Assembly: GCA_009869945.1 (NCBI GenBank)
Contig: WIXG01000320.1
Location: 25,312 to 89,311 of the forward strand
From: Mesaphorura yosii
Lineage: Eukaryota; Arthropoda; Collembola; Poduromorpha; Tullbergiidae
Length of the DNA stretch: 64,000 nt
Direction: 5' to 3'
In this document: piece by piece, positions 10,711-20,199 of the stretch
How positions within the stretch are numbered: position 1 is the first letter of the stretch
Layout: the number at the start of each line of letters is the position of its first letter
Made by a program: the position numbers and the translations under genes
Notes under the pieces: model-generated
Database searches by the model: none
The model's input: only the letters and a program-made list of their open reading frames with translations
Told to the model about the DNA's origin: nothing

Positions 10711-12214
10711 CAATTGTACGCGATGACATTCTAATTAAGTAAGCAGCCAAGTTATTTAATTGGCCATTCACTATCTTCTTCAAGTAATTATTGCTCTCAA
10801 GCTTATACGGTTCATTCGAGTTTTTTTATAATTGTAATGGTAATTTAGCATTAATTAATAAGAAAACTGGCACAATAAATTCGAATTCGGTTCGGTACAT
10901 CAAAAAACGGGTCACCCTAAAAAAAAAAGATTTTGCTCAGCCGATTGAATTTTTAAGACTCCAACGAAGGAAACTTTGAAAATCAGGCTGCTCAAGATTA
11001 TGCGCAATCAATTGCAAAGAGTGTAGGTTTTGAAATATAAATCTAGTGATTAACTAAGGAAGACTCCTGCTTGTTTCGTTTGAAGTGCAGGTTTGCGTGG
11101 AAGTCACAAGAGCAAACAGCATACTTTTGCACGCGTTTTTTTCGATTCGTGAGAAACACGAACGTATTTTTCAGTGTTGTTTTCCCGAAACTTAATGGAA
11201 AAGCACCAGGGCCAGTCAAAGCAATTTCTTCCAAGAAATCTGTCAATGCATTGACAGTGGCACTGGCCACATGTGCCACCGGTTCCGTGTCTCATCATTA
11301 ATTTAATCACACCTTACGTTGAGTTGAATCAGAACGAAATTTAATGACATTTGGCTGAGTCGAGTCTGAGTTTGATTGACGGGCCACTTCAATCATGCTT
11401 TGTTTACAGGAATTAATGATTATTGAGGATACAGCGTGAGCGTGAGGTTGGCTTGAGCTGCCTGAGAATATTAACAATCTACATGTAATTTTCTACCAGT
11501 CATTAAGAGCAACAAGATTTTGTAACGTAGCGTACAAAAGGGAAATGCAAAAAACGGCCTGGCCAGGCTATGCCGGTGCAAAAAACAGCGGCAATGGCAG
11601 TACGACTTTTTCCAGGTTTGTGATCCAAAAATTGTGGTTTATTGACTTGTGGATTGCGACAGAGGTACAAGAGCAAAGTCAGCGCAGCACGTGTGTGCCA
11701 GCCGTGAGAATTCTTTTTTCACGTCTTTCTTGGATACGGTAATCACGCGCTGACAAATAGGCAGCAGACGTGTTATTTGGTGAGAACTTTCGCACGAGGT
11801 TCTGAATTAGCCGAAGCCTGTTTGCGGTTGCCTGTGACAAGCTGGCGTTGAATTTGCACCAACGAGAATCACTCGTAAAACAACTCTAGTAAACCATAAA
11901 CTAATTAGACTGTAATTGGGCATGCCACGAATGCATGCATGCCTGCTCGAGCTCGCTCGCTCGCTGCTGCACGGATTGCATGCATGATTTGGGCCGGTCG
12001 CGGCCCAACTGCAGGTTTTTCCTAACTTCCTGGTAATGAGGCCAAAAAAGCCTGCAGTACAGTAATCCCTTCCCATCGCTTAATTGATTAGGCTTCGGGC
12101 TTACTTCGGCTGGCAAGTTGAGGCTACGGCTGGATTGCTGTTTCTGGAACCTGCTTCATGAATTTTATGCCAAACTGATGATTAGGCAACGAATATCTTG
12201 GTAACTATGAGAAG
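10711..12214. other. Intergenic, no gene seen
   Basis: No convincing coding frame. A short region at 11930-11990 has alternating GCATGC and CTCG repeats. Confidence 0.45.
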
Positions 12215-12222
12215 CTATAAAT
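12215..12222 (+). promoter_or_regulatory. TATA box of the flavin monooxygenase gene
   Basis: CTATAAAT, 103 bases before the proposed ATG at 12325. Confidence 0.55.
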
Positions 12223-12324
12223 TGTGTGTAAATTGTCGCACTCTGACGTCTGTGACTGGTTGAAGGCATGTGAGTTCACGCGTCAGCGTCGCCAGTGTCA
12301 CCTTACACCCGAAGATCCGAAATC

Positions 12325-14267
12325 ATGCTACCGAGCCTGAAAAATGGGTTGCCTCTTTACTTGGGCCCAGATGGATCCACGCCGCGCGTCTGTATCGTTG
12401 GTGCAGGACTCTCGGGCCTCTGTGCAGCCATCCAACTCAAACGGCAGCTGGGCAATTGCAATTTCGTGCTTTTCGAGAAGAAGCACGACGTCGGTGGCGT
12501 TTGGCTTGTCAACACGTACCCCGGCTGCCAGGTGGACATCCCCGCCTACCTTTACAGCTTCTCCTTCGCCCAGAACCCGGCCTGGTCCAAAATGTGCCCG
12601 GACCGGGACGAAATGTGGGCGTACATTAAAGACACAGCGCAGAAGTACGGAATCTACGACCACACACAGTTTGGAACTACCGTGCACTCGATGTGCTGGA
12701 ACGAAGGCAGCAAGACGTGGTTTGTGACGACGAAGGACATCAGCACAAAGGATGAATGCGTGCACGAGTTTAACATCGTGTAAGTGAAAAAACGTGCCGT
12801 ATTTCTTTGATTTTTGCTGAATTTCGTTTGTGTTCCCTTTCAGAATTCTTGGCACTGGCCCTCTCAGTATTCCAAACAAACCCCCCGAGTTTGAGCCCTT
12901 CTCTGGCCCGAAAATGCACTCGGCCGAATGGGACGGTAGCATCCCGCTTGAGAATCAGGTCGTTGGGGTGGTCGGGACGGGCTCGTCGGCCGTGCAGATC
13001 ATCCCCAGCATAGCGCCAAAGGTAAAGAAGTTGGTTGTCTACATGCGAGAGCCCAACTACGTCATGCCGAAGCCGCAGATACCGATTTGGTGGCTGGCAC
13101 CCTTCCTCACACTTCTCCCGTGCCTGCTTTGGGTTGCCCGGGCGTTTAGCTTCTTCGTCCTCGACTACCTTTTCACGGGAGTCTACAGAGCCAGAAGCTT
13201 CAAAAGCAAAATAGGTGGGCAATTAGCAATTAATTAACACACTAAGAACGACTTTTCTTGAAAGGGCAGTCACAGGAAAATTTCACCTGCATTCGCAGGC
13301 CGCGTCATAGCACGTTTCAATATTTGGCGGGGCGTCAAGGGCAAAAACTTGAGAGAAAAGCTGACACCAAGGTACGAGCCAGGCTACAAAGTTCCTGCTT
13401 TCGCATACAACAATTATTATCAATCCTACAACCGGCCCAATGTGGAGCTCAACGGGAGTCGTGTCACAAAGATAGAAGGACAAAACGTCGTGACGGAGGA
13501 CGGCCGAGTTGATCGACTGGACGTGAGTTCACGAAACTTACCTTCTTGGGGGCGAGAGCTGGCGCTCTAATTTTAATGCTGCTGTTCTATTTTCTGTGAA
13601 AAGGTCCTGATTTTGTGCACCGGATTCAGACTTCAGGATTACTTCGCTCCAATGCGCGTGTTTGGGACGAGCGGAGTCGATCTCCTGAAATTGTGGAAGA
13701 AGAGCGGTGCGGACACGTTTTACGGAGTCACTTGTGCCGAGGCTCCGAACCTTTTCTTCATTGTCGGGCCGAATGGGGTACGTTTTCAATTAAAGCTGTA
13801 CTAATCCACGGTCATCAAATTACTGGTCCCATAACGAAAATTTGAAAATTCCGCCACCTATACAGATCTCAAGCCACGGCAGCACGCTGTTTATGATTGA
13901 ATGCCAAGTCACGGTGGTCATCAACGCCCTTCGAGAACTCACGAAACGGGGAGCGGCCAGCATTCGTGTTCGGCCCTCTGCCCAAGCCGAGAGCATGCTC
14001 GAGATTCGGGAGGCCGAGCAGACGAGGGTGTACATGCAGGCTCGGCCACCCGGCGTGAGCCCGACCTGGCTGCTGACCGAAAATGGGCATTCAACTGTAT
14101 GGGCCAAGTCGAGCCTGTGCTATTGGCGGAGAACGAGAAGGTTGGATCCCACGAAATTTGAATTCTCAAGTAGAATGGTTGAACTTCCGATGGTCATCAC
14201 TGGCGAGAAGGCGGAAAAGTATCGAAGACTTGAGGATATTATGATAGATACAAACTACAATGTGTAG
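12325..14267 (+). CDS. Baeyer-Villiger-type flavin monooxygenase
   Basis: Five exons (12325-12779, 12844-13214, 13299-13522, 13604-13777, 13866-14267) join in frame to 541 residues, the usual size of type I Baeyer-Villiger monooxygenases (BVMOs). The FAD-binding GAGLSG is at residues 26-31. A GGVWLVNTYPGCQVDIP segment follows, as in BVMOs (GGTW...YPGxxxD). Residues 171-182, FSGPKMHSAEWD, match the BVMO fingerprint FxGxxxHxxxW(P/D) exactly. An NADPH-binding GTGSSA is at about 196-201, and CTGF comes late. The enzyme would insert oxygen next to a ketone, or oxygenate N/S atoms, using FAD, NADPH and O2. The natural substrate is unknown; detoxification or pheromone/lipid metabolism are possible. 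Such proteins are mainly bacterial and fungal, but four introns show full integration here. Confidence 0.9.
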
Positions 14268-14289
14268 TAGAGTTAGATTTAAGTGTGTT

Positions 14290-14295
14290 AATTAA
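14290..14295 (+). terminator. Polyadenylation signal (variant) of the monooxygenase gene
   Basis: ATTAAA about 25 bases after the stop codon. Confidence 0.4.
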
Positions 14296-14424
14296 AGAAA
14301 ATGAGTATTTGTTCGAGTTGTCGTTCTTTCATTCGTACTTAACTTTAGAAAGGCTATTGAGAGTGTGGCCAAACGCGACCGCCGCCGCAGTGCTTTCGAA
14401 CTTCCCTTTCTCGTTCTTCGTACA

Positions 14425-14830
14425 TTAATCTTTATTTGAGAATACAACATTCAAAGGAGTGTGCATTAAGGGGTCACTTTGGGCCACAATTTTTTTCGAC
14501 TTTTTGGTTAGATTTAGTCGTATTGATGAGAGATTAATCAAAATTGGGCTTAGAGGAGCCCATTTCTGGTGACTTTGGGCCGGTCCAAAGCTGGACCCGA
14601 TTTTTTCGAATTTTTTGTACGAGGTCATGGAGGGCTATGGGGTACCTAATTTTGTAGTCCTTATATCCTGGAATATATCCATGAAAAAGTGGAGGTCTAA
14701 TTCGGTTCCAGTGGCGAGAAAATCTGGATCAAAATCAGGGGTCTCGAATATTGATGAGCCATAGCTATTTGTTGCATGCGAATTTCGAGTCCATATCAAG
14801 TGGAATTTCTTTATATTACAGATATGCACA
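14425..14830. repeat. Imperfect direct repeats of unknown origin
   Basis: Segments starting GTCACTTTGGGCC (about 14472) and GTGACTTTGGGCC (about 14569) are each followed by a TTTTTTCGA...TTTTTTG block, so a unit of roughly 100 bases is repeated with divergence. The minus strand has two open stretches here, but I recognise no protein. Confidence 0.35.
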
Positions 14831-15021
14831 TTTCATATCGGCTTGGTTGGTAAACACGGCGAGGTGTAGAAGTTCGATTTTTGGGATGGTGACTTTGAAT
14901 GACTATATTTGCGGGATAGGTCGCGCTTCACATTCGGGCCAAAACGCCATTTTATTATCAGACTACTCCCAGGTACAAAGGAAAGCAAGCAGAATACTAT
15001 TTCAAGTCATATTGATACATG

Positions 15022-15330
15022 GGTACTGATGTTCGAAGGTATGATCATGAAATGCATTAAGTGATCATTATGTTTATTAAATCAAAATGCAGCATGTTAT
15101 CATAAACTCGAGCTAGGTTAGCTTTGATGCAGCCATTTCGACGGCTGAGCAAGAACTGAAAGAACACAGTTAAGTTCATATCAGATTCCTGCATTCGTGA
15201 TAATAAAAACACGATTTGCTTACCATGATCGCTTAATGCAGTATGGAAATTATGTTGCATGATCATAAAATTTTCATGATCACACACTGCTTGTACGAAA
15301 CTGTACATGATCACTTACGACATCAGTACC
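15022..15330. mobile_element. Short foldback/MITE-like element with terminal inverted repeats
   Basis: The ends are inverted copies of each other. The left end begins GGTACTGATGTTCGAAGG (15022 on) and the right end, read from 15330 on the minus strand, begins GGTACTGATGTCGTAAG; both continue into TGATCATG. A second inner inverted pair, TGATC(A/G)CTTAATGCA, lies at about 15047-15063 and 15227-15241. The unit is 309 bases with no transposase, as expected of a non-autonomous MITE. I could not define a clear target-site duplication. Confidence 0.5.
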
Positions 15331-15460
15331 GCTCCTCCACTCCTTGTGCCTCGTCACGATGTGGTTCTCCAAATCGCCTTTGTTGTAGAGCTGATTGTCA
15401 CAGACGAGGCATTTGTAGGGATATTTCCTTGCATGACATGAAATTTTGCACAGAATCAAT
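15331..15460 (-). pseudogene. C2H2 zinc-finger fragment
   Basis: The minus strand encodes one good finger, YKCLVCDNQLYNKGDLENH followed by IVTRH (C-x2-C-x12-H-x4-H), preceded by CHARKYP. The frame then runs straight into the right end of the foldback element at 15330, which truncates it. No other fingers are visible upstream in the same frame. Confidence 0.5.
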
Positions 15461-16035
15461 CCACCAATGTTTCTTGGAAGTACCTCAGTGGGCCGTGCTC
15501 TGGGAGTTACAGCTAACACGCCTGACCCTGTCACCGCTTCGGGATTTGCTACCAGTACTGCTGAGAGTGTCAGGATTTGAATATTAATAGAACCCAAATA
15601 GCGAATTGAATGAAACTTTGCCAGCATAAAGGAAATATAATCTGCTGCTTCCTGAGATGACAAGAGCTCGGTCGGTTGAGTGGTTATCGCGATACAAGCA
15701 AAAGTGTTACCTACCTTATAGCTGCTGGACTCACTGTATGTAAATTAGAACAATGAGTCGGTCGATCAATGATCGATTTTTTGGATCCATCGCTCTGGAT
15801 AGCTAGCGATGACAAACTTAGACTGGACTGGACTGGACTGGTATCTCGGATCGGTGGCTTGAGGACTGAAGGTCGTGCAATTTTCGTATCTGAACAGCGA
15901 CGAGGGTACTCCTTGATAAGATAAAGTGGCATGATGCAATATACCAGGCGCGTTGCTGTAGATTGCGAAATAGTCTCCATTGCATTATTATATTTTTGCC
16001 TTCAGTTCAGTTCAAATTTCTCCTGAAGCACAAAA
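15461..16035. other. Intergenic with a short pentanucleotide tandem repeat
   Basis: About four GACTG units occur at 15821-15841. No gene is supported. Confidence 0.5.
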
Positions 16036-16728
16036 ATGGCCTACTCGAACGAGCTCATGCAGAAATTTGTGGCCCGCCGGCGGAACTATCCATATTTCAA
16101 TATTCCACCGGTCATCAGCATAGAAAATGGACGCGTGGACATTAACCCCAAGGCATTGCTCTTTAGCATCGAGGCTTTCAATTCAGTATCAAGAACAACA
16201 GAAGGTGAAAACGCACCCATCTACAAAGCTGTGACACGCACTGCCAAATTGCAGGCTACCAGTTGGGGAGATTGGGGGTTGAGCGTGTACGCAGTCAAGA
16301 CGAGTTATTTCGCGAATCGGGAAGAATTCAATCAATTTATCAAGCATCAATACTTTGAACAAGAGCCACAACCGATGCAGACTGTGATTGCATTGCGAGA
16401 TGCGTTTCGTCAAACGGGAGTCGAGATTACGGTCGATTATCAGCATCTCATGGAATCTGGTGATAAGGAGATGCGGATCCGGATTCAGGAATTCTTGTGG
16501 ATGAATCCCGGCCCCTACGGAGAACGGAGATTGCAGGACAGGTTGCTAAACGCCACATTTGGCCAATTGTTCGGGGCCTCGACCATCACGGATCTTCACG
16601 ACGAGGAGACGGGTGCAAAACAATTTGCACTTTCTGATTTCCAAGTTTGCTATCAAGATGGGAATGAAAGAAGAGCAGCGGCAAGGCATGGCGAATTTTA
16701 TCTATTTTTCCGATTCGGAACTTCATGA
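16036..16728 (+). CDS. Uncharacterised 230-residue protein, single exon
   Basis: An open frame from ATG at 16036 with good context (AAAATGG) encodes a soluble protein without signal peptide or membrane segment. I recognise no domain. Charged helical stretches alternate with Tyr/Phe-rich ones (MAYSNELMQKFVARRRNYPY at the start). From about 16600 the overlapping +2 frame looks more protein-like: KMGMKEEQRQGMANFIYF, ending at 16765. That raises the possibility that the true C-terminus is in that frame and a one-base indel separates the two. Codon composition is similar to its neighbours. It could be a lineage-specific gene or part of a decayed element. Confidence 0.5.
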   Translation: MAYSNELMQKFVARRRNYPYFNIPPVISIENGRVDINPKALLFSIEAFNSVSRTTEGENAPIYKAVTRTAKLQATSWGDWGLSVYAVKTSYFANREEFNQFIKHQYFEQEPQPMQTVIALRDAFRQTGVEITVDYQHLMESGDKEMRIRIQEFLWMNPGPYGERRLQDRLLNATFGQLFGASTITDLHDEETGAKQFALSDFQVCYQDGNERRAAARHGEFYLFFRFGTS

Positions 16729-16765
16729 TTTTATTTCATTGTTTGCACGTGTCACCGTTTTTTAA

Positions 16766-17181
16766 GTACTATTGAAAATAATTAAAGTGGAATTTTTTAA
16801 TCGCTGTCGTCGCGTTTGACATCAATCCGTCGAATTTGAATTCTGTCAATGACAATGATGATATGATAATGAGCGTGGAAAATTGGACCCATTATCAGGT
16901 CAGCATTTAAGTGGAAATTTGGCATTTGTGCGAATATTTTTGCGACATTTGATTGTCAAAGCTGTCTGGACTGAAATTATTTCTGTCACCTTCCACAATA
17001 ATTAAGATGCTTAATTTGTGAAATTACTCGTTTAAGAAATAAACAGTGGAAAATTACAACCAATTCGACCGGGTAAATTATCCAATTTTATTATCACCAA
17101 TGAGATGATTAACGGGCAGGGACCGAAATTCTGGGCAAATCAGCAGTAGTTTGCGGCTGCTCCGGTCGGAAACAAGCCAAG
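16766..17181. other. Intergenic, AT-rich, no gene seen
   Basis: No supported feature between the orphan gene and the chemoreceptor at 17182. Confidence 0.5.
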
Positions 17182-18306
17182 ATGCTTTCTCCACAAGAAT
17201 TGATCATCGTCTGCCACTACGTCCGCTTCGCGGGCAAGTACCTGCCCATGGGGCTGGAATTTGACGAGAAAACCCGGCGCCTTCGAGTCCGGGCAGGACT
17301 CTGGGCCGAAGCGGCTTACTTCGGATATCTGGGGCTCGCAACCTACACCACAGCGTACGCCCTGCGTCGAGTACAGATTCTTACAGCTGACTCCGACTTC
17401 CGAATCGAGTTGCTGGTCCTGTACTTGATCGTGCTTGCGACCCTCATCCCTTGCTTTCTGGCCCAGTGCGTGTTTGCTATCTGGAGATCAGAACTGGTGT
17501 CACTTTTCAATCTTCTCGTCGAACAGAACCAGAAATCAGGGGAAGGTTCGGGAGGAGCACCTGCAGGAGGGTCTCGTGAGAAACTACTCGGCTACGCCCA
17601 CAGGGGATTCACGCTCATGGCATTCTGCGGCTGCATCCCTTCCTTCTGCGTAATTGAATTCCTGTACGCATGGACCACCCCTGATCATGGAGGAGGCCCT
17701 CTGCTCGCCATTCTGAATGCCATGGCAACATTTGTCCACCTCTGCTGCTGCTACATGATTGGCGGTCACTTGCAGATCCTTCCCTTTACCTTCTTCGCCC
17801 TCGTCAGTGACACCCTTCAACTACAGTGCGATTGGAGCCGTGGACAAACGAGTGTGACCAACTTTCGCTCGCTCTGCATCATCTCGACTATCTTCAACCG
17901 CTCCTACTGTCTCGTGGTGGTCCCTATCGTCAAGTTTGTGGTCAGCTTCATGGTCATGGCATGCATCGTCGGAGCAATTCGACTACCGAGCGGAGACATC
18001 ACAAGCGCGCTCCTCAGCATCGGAATCCTGGCACTTGGCCTCTACTACGCGATCGCTCTCGTGATGGCAGCGAATGTGACCAGCAGCCTCTGGGCAAAAT
18101 CTAGCGCCCAAATCTGGAATCTGCGACACCGCCCGGGGTGCCAAGTGACACCAGAATGTTCAAAGTATGTGGGGCTGGTGGCGGAGTCAATGGTCCCGAT
18201 TCGGTTTGGAGTGGGAGGGCTTTACCATATGGAGAGGGAGGCGAAGATGACCTTCCTCCATTTCTTGCTTCATGGCACCCTCACAATGCTCATCGCATTC
18301 CATTAA
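17182..18306 (+). CDS. Gustatory-receptor-like seven-helix protein
   Basis: An intronless frame of 374 residues with about seven hydrophobic segments and no signal peptide, the layout of arthropod Gr/Or chemoreceptors, which have an intracellular N-terminus. Helices are visible near residues 40-60, 75-105, 145-165, 175-205, 245-270 and 280-305, with a final one at the C-terminus. The last helix reads LHFLLHGTLTMLIAF and lacks the usual TYhhhhhQF motif. It resembles the C-terminus of the receptor at 54628-55812 (LLLHGFVSILLTV), so the two look like one subfamily. These receptors act as ligand-gated cation channels in chemosensory neurons. The ligand is unknown. Confidence 0.75.
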   Translation: MLSPQELIIVCHYVRFAGKYLPMGLEFDEKTRRLRVRAGLWAEAAYFGYLGLATYTTAYALRRVQILTADSDFRIELLVLYLIVLATLIPCFLAQCVFAIWRSELVSLFNLLVEQNQKSGEGSGGAPAGGSREKLLGYAHRGFTLMAFCGCIPSFCVIEFLYAWTTPDHGGGPLLAILNAMATFVHLCCCYMIGGHLQILPFTFFALVSDTLQLQCDWSRGQTSVTNFRSLCIISTIFNRSYCLVVVPIVKFVVSFMVMACIVGAIRLPSGDITSALLSIGILALGLYYAIALVMAANVTSSLWAKSSAQIWNLRHRPGCQVTPECSKYVGLVAESMVPIRFGVGGLYHMEREAKMTFLHFLLHGTLTMLIAFH

Positions 18307-18378
18307 TTCGTCATCAATTTCGCACGATACACGCACTTCAGAACACGACTCTTGCTCCTCGACCTTGAGCTTGCATAT

Positions 18379-18660
18379 TTACGCAGAAGAAATGCTTACC
18401 GTCAAAGGCCAGCATCTCTTACGCGTAAGTTGGTGGTTGAGGTTGAAATTCACAATACTCCTTAGCCCAGTGATCTTGATGCATTGGAGTGTGGGGCTGG
18501 CTGCTATGAAGCCCCCAATAACTGTGAGGCGGTGATTGCTCCTTATCCAGCCGAGGTGCAGCGTGAACTTAGGCAGACGTTTCAGATCCGCAATCCCCGC
18601 CCCCCTCTTGTATCGATCCGCCAACGTGTTGCTTGATCATGTAACACGCTTTGAATTTTG
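18379..18660 (-). pseudogene. F-box/leucine-rich family fragment
   Basis: The minus-strand frame contains RGAGIADLKRLPKFTLHLG and GGFIAASPTLQCIKITG, matching the C-terminal region of the F-box protein (AGISDLKQLQEIRLNVG; GGYFGLAMASVHMQRLTLV). Only about 60 residues are recognisable, with no start or F-box. It is a short truncated duplicate. Confidence 0.55.
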
Positions 18661-19562
18661 TTTAGATCAAGCCCAACTCAAAGTCATTGTCCGATAGGAA
18701 GGCAAAAGAGCAACAAAGAGATAGAACTAGAGTGAGGAAGAGAGAAGGGAGTCGGTCAGTTAGTCGTTGGCTGTAGTCATAGTCAGGATCTGAGTCATAG
18801 TCCGTTGTAAAAATAAATTAGTCGTCGAGTCAAGCGTCTTCTAACAGTCGAAGTCGAGTCAAAAGTCAAATAAAAGTCGGATCTTTAATTTAATTGCAAT
18901 TGCCCGTGCCCGTGTAGTTGTCTGCGTCCATTTATTATCTTTGCCGTCATCCGTCATTCGCGTCCAGAGTCCGGTAAGCATCCGTCGCCCATTGTCCTCG
19001 CGAAGCCGCACAGCACACATTCATTTCATACAACGTAGCGTCGGCGACGTGACGAACCTCACCTTTCATTGGACAGGTACTGATCCGATCTCCCAATTTG
19101 TGCGTCTTCCCAGCAGTCACCCGCCTAGGCTTCCAAATGATCGGGCCACCGGACGAGAAACTGGGACTAGTGTTCGACAAATCACACTTTTTAAAAAATA
19201 TATTTCCCATCACATTGGGAAATACTGGTAAATACCGCATGATACTGTCATATATGAAATACTGGGAAATGTCCATATATGCCTTTAAAATGGGTAAAAC
19301 TGACTTGATTTCGTTCAACCAGGCTGTTTGTTCTAACAAGGATTAATAACTATTAGGAATAATTCACGGTACTTACAAGGGGATAGGTCAATTCTCTCCA
19401 GTTTTCGAAGTTTTCATCTGGAGAATACCAATCTCCCCAAATTTTAGGGAGTATTTCACAGTATTCCACAATTTCACACCTTGCGGGCAATTTTTCAGAA
19501 CCTTATTTACTGGTATTTACCACTGTTGTATCACAGTGGTATATACCATGGTCGAACACTGA
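18661..19562. other. Non-coding, simple-sequence rich
   Basis: The 18720-18880 stretch is dense in GTC/AGTC motifs and contains an AATAAA. An AT-rich block with many TTCCCA/GGGAAAT and AATACTGG motifs follows to 19500. I see no gene. Confidence 0.4.
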
Positions 19563-20077
19563 CTGGGACCACTGTCTCTCACACGCCTGTGGACTGCTTG
19601 GCCGGCGCTGCAGACTCTGCACATGGTGTTGAGATACGAGGAAATTTTAGACGTTACGTGCTGGGACGTCGACAAGTTTCTTTCTGGGATGCCGAAGGAG
19701 GAGTTCGAAGCACTGAAAGCAGAACTTCAAACACAAGTCCAGATCGGAGTCTTCACGGCTACATCCATGCGCGCCTTGGCGAGTCGACACAAGAGCGCGG
19801 GAGGGATTGCGGATCTGAAATGTCTGTGTAAGTTCGAACTTTACCTTGGTTTGACGAGAAACTACCGCCTCGGACATTGGTGCTACGTCGACTTGGTGGC
19901 AGCCAGTCGAACACTCCAATTCGTCACCATCATAGGCCACAGCCACAGCAAATCAACAACTTCCGACGGAGAAGCCTAAGTTGAACGGGCCTGCTCAATT
20001 TCGGCCGAGTGTCAGGCGCTGATCAGGAGTGAACTGGGCCCTTTCGGAGTGTTGGAGTTGGAAGTTCCCGTTAATTA
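19563..20077 (+). pseudogene. F-box/leucine-rich family fragment with in-frame stop
   Basis: The frame reads LTRLWTAWPALQTLHMVLR, then FLSGMPKEEFEALKAELQ, then GIADLKCLCKFELYLGL. These align with LPSLWSAWPNLVLLDVTLR, LLSGIPTESFEALLAELA and GISDLKQLQEIRLNVG of the intact gene. A TAA at 19977-19979 interrupts it, yet homology continues in the same frame beyond the stop (SAECQALIRSELGPFG against STECKKLIRSAFGPNA) to the natural end. A TGA sits immediately upstream at 19560-19562, so the fragment has no start. Confidence 0.7.
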
Positions 20078-20199
20078 ATTAGTTGTATTTATTTGTGTTT
20101 TGTACCTTTAATTCCAAATAAATTTGAATGCAGTGGCATGTGGCTAGTATTAAATGAAGTCTTGAAGTGAAAATGATTTTTCACTCGGCTCAACTCAGC

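Noticed and set aside
12328-12942. 204-codon minus frame across the monooxygenase
   Set aside because: Shadow of the BVMO exons; it also crosses the intron.
18620-18990. Possible solo LTR (TGT start, AATAAA, GTC-rich body)
   Set aside because: No matching ACA end with a target duplication, and no second copy in the window.
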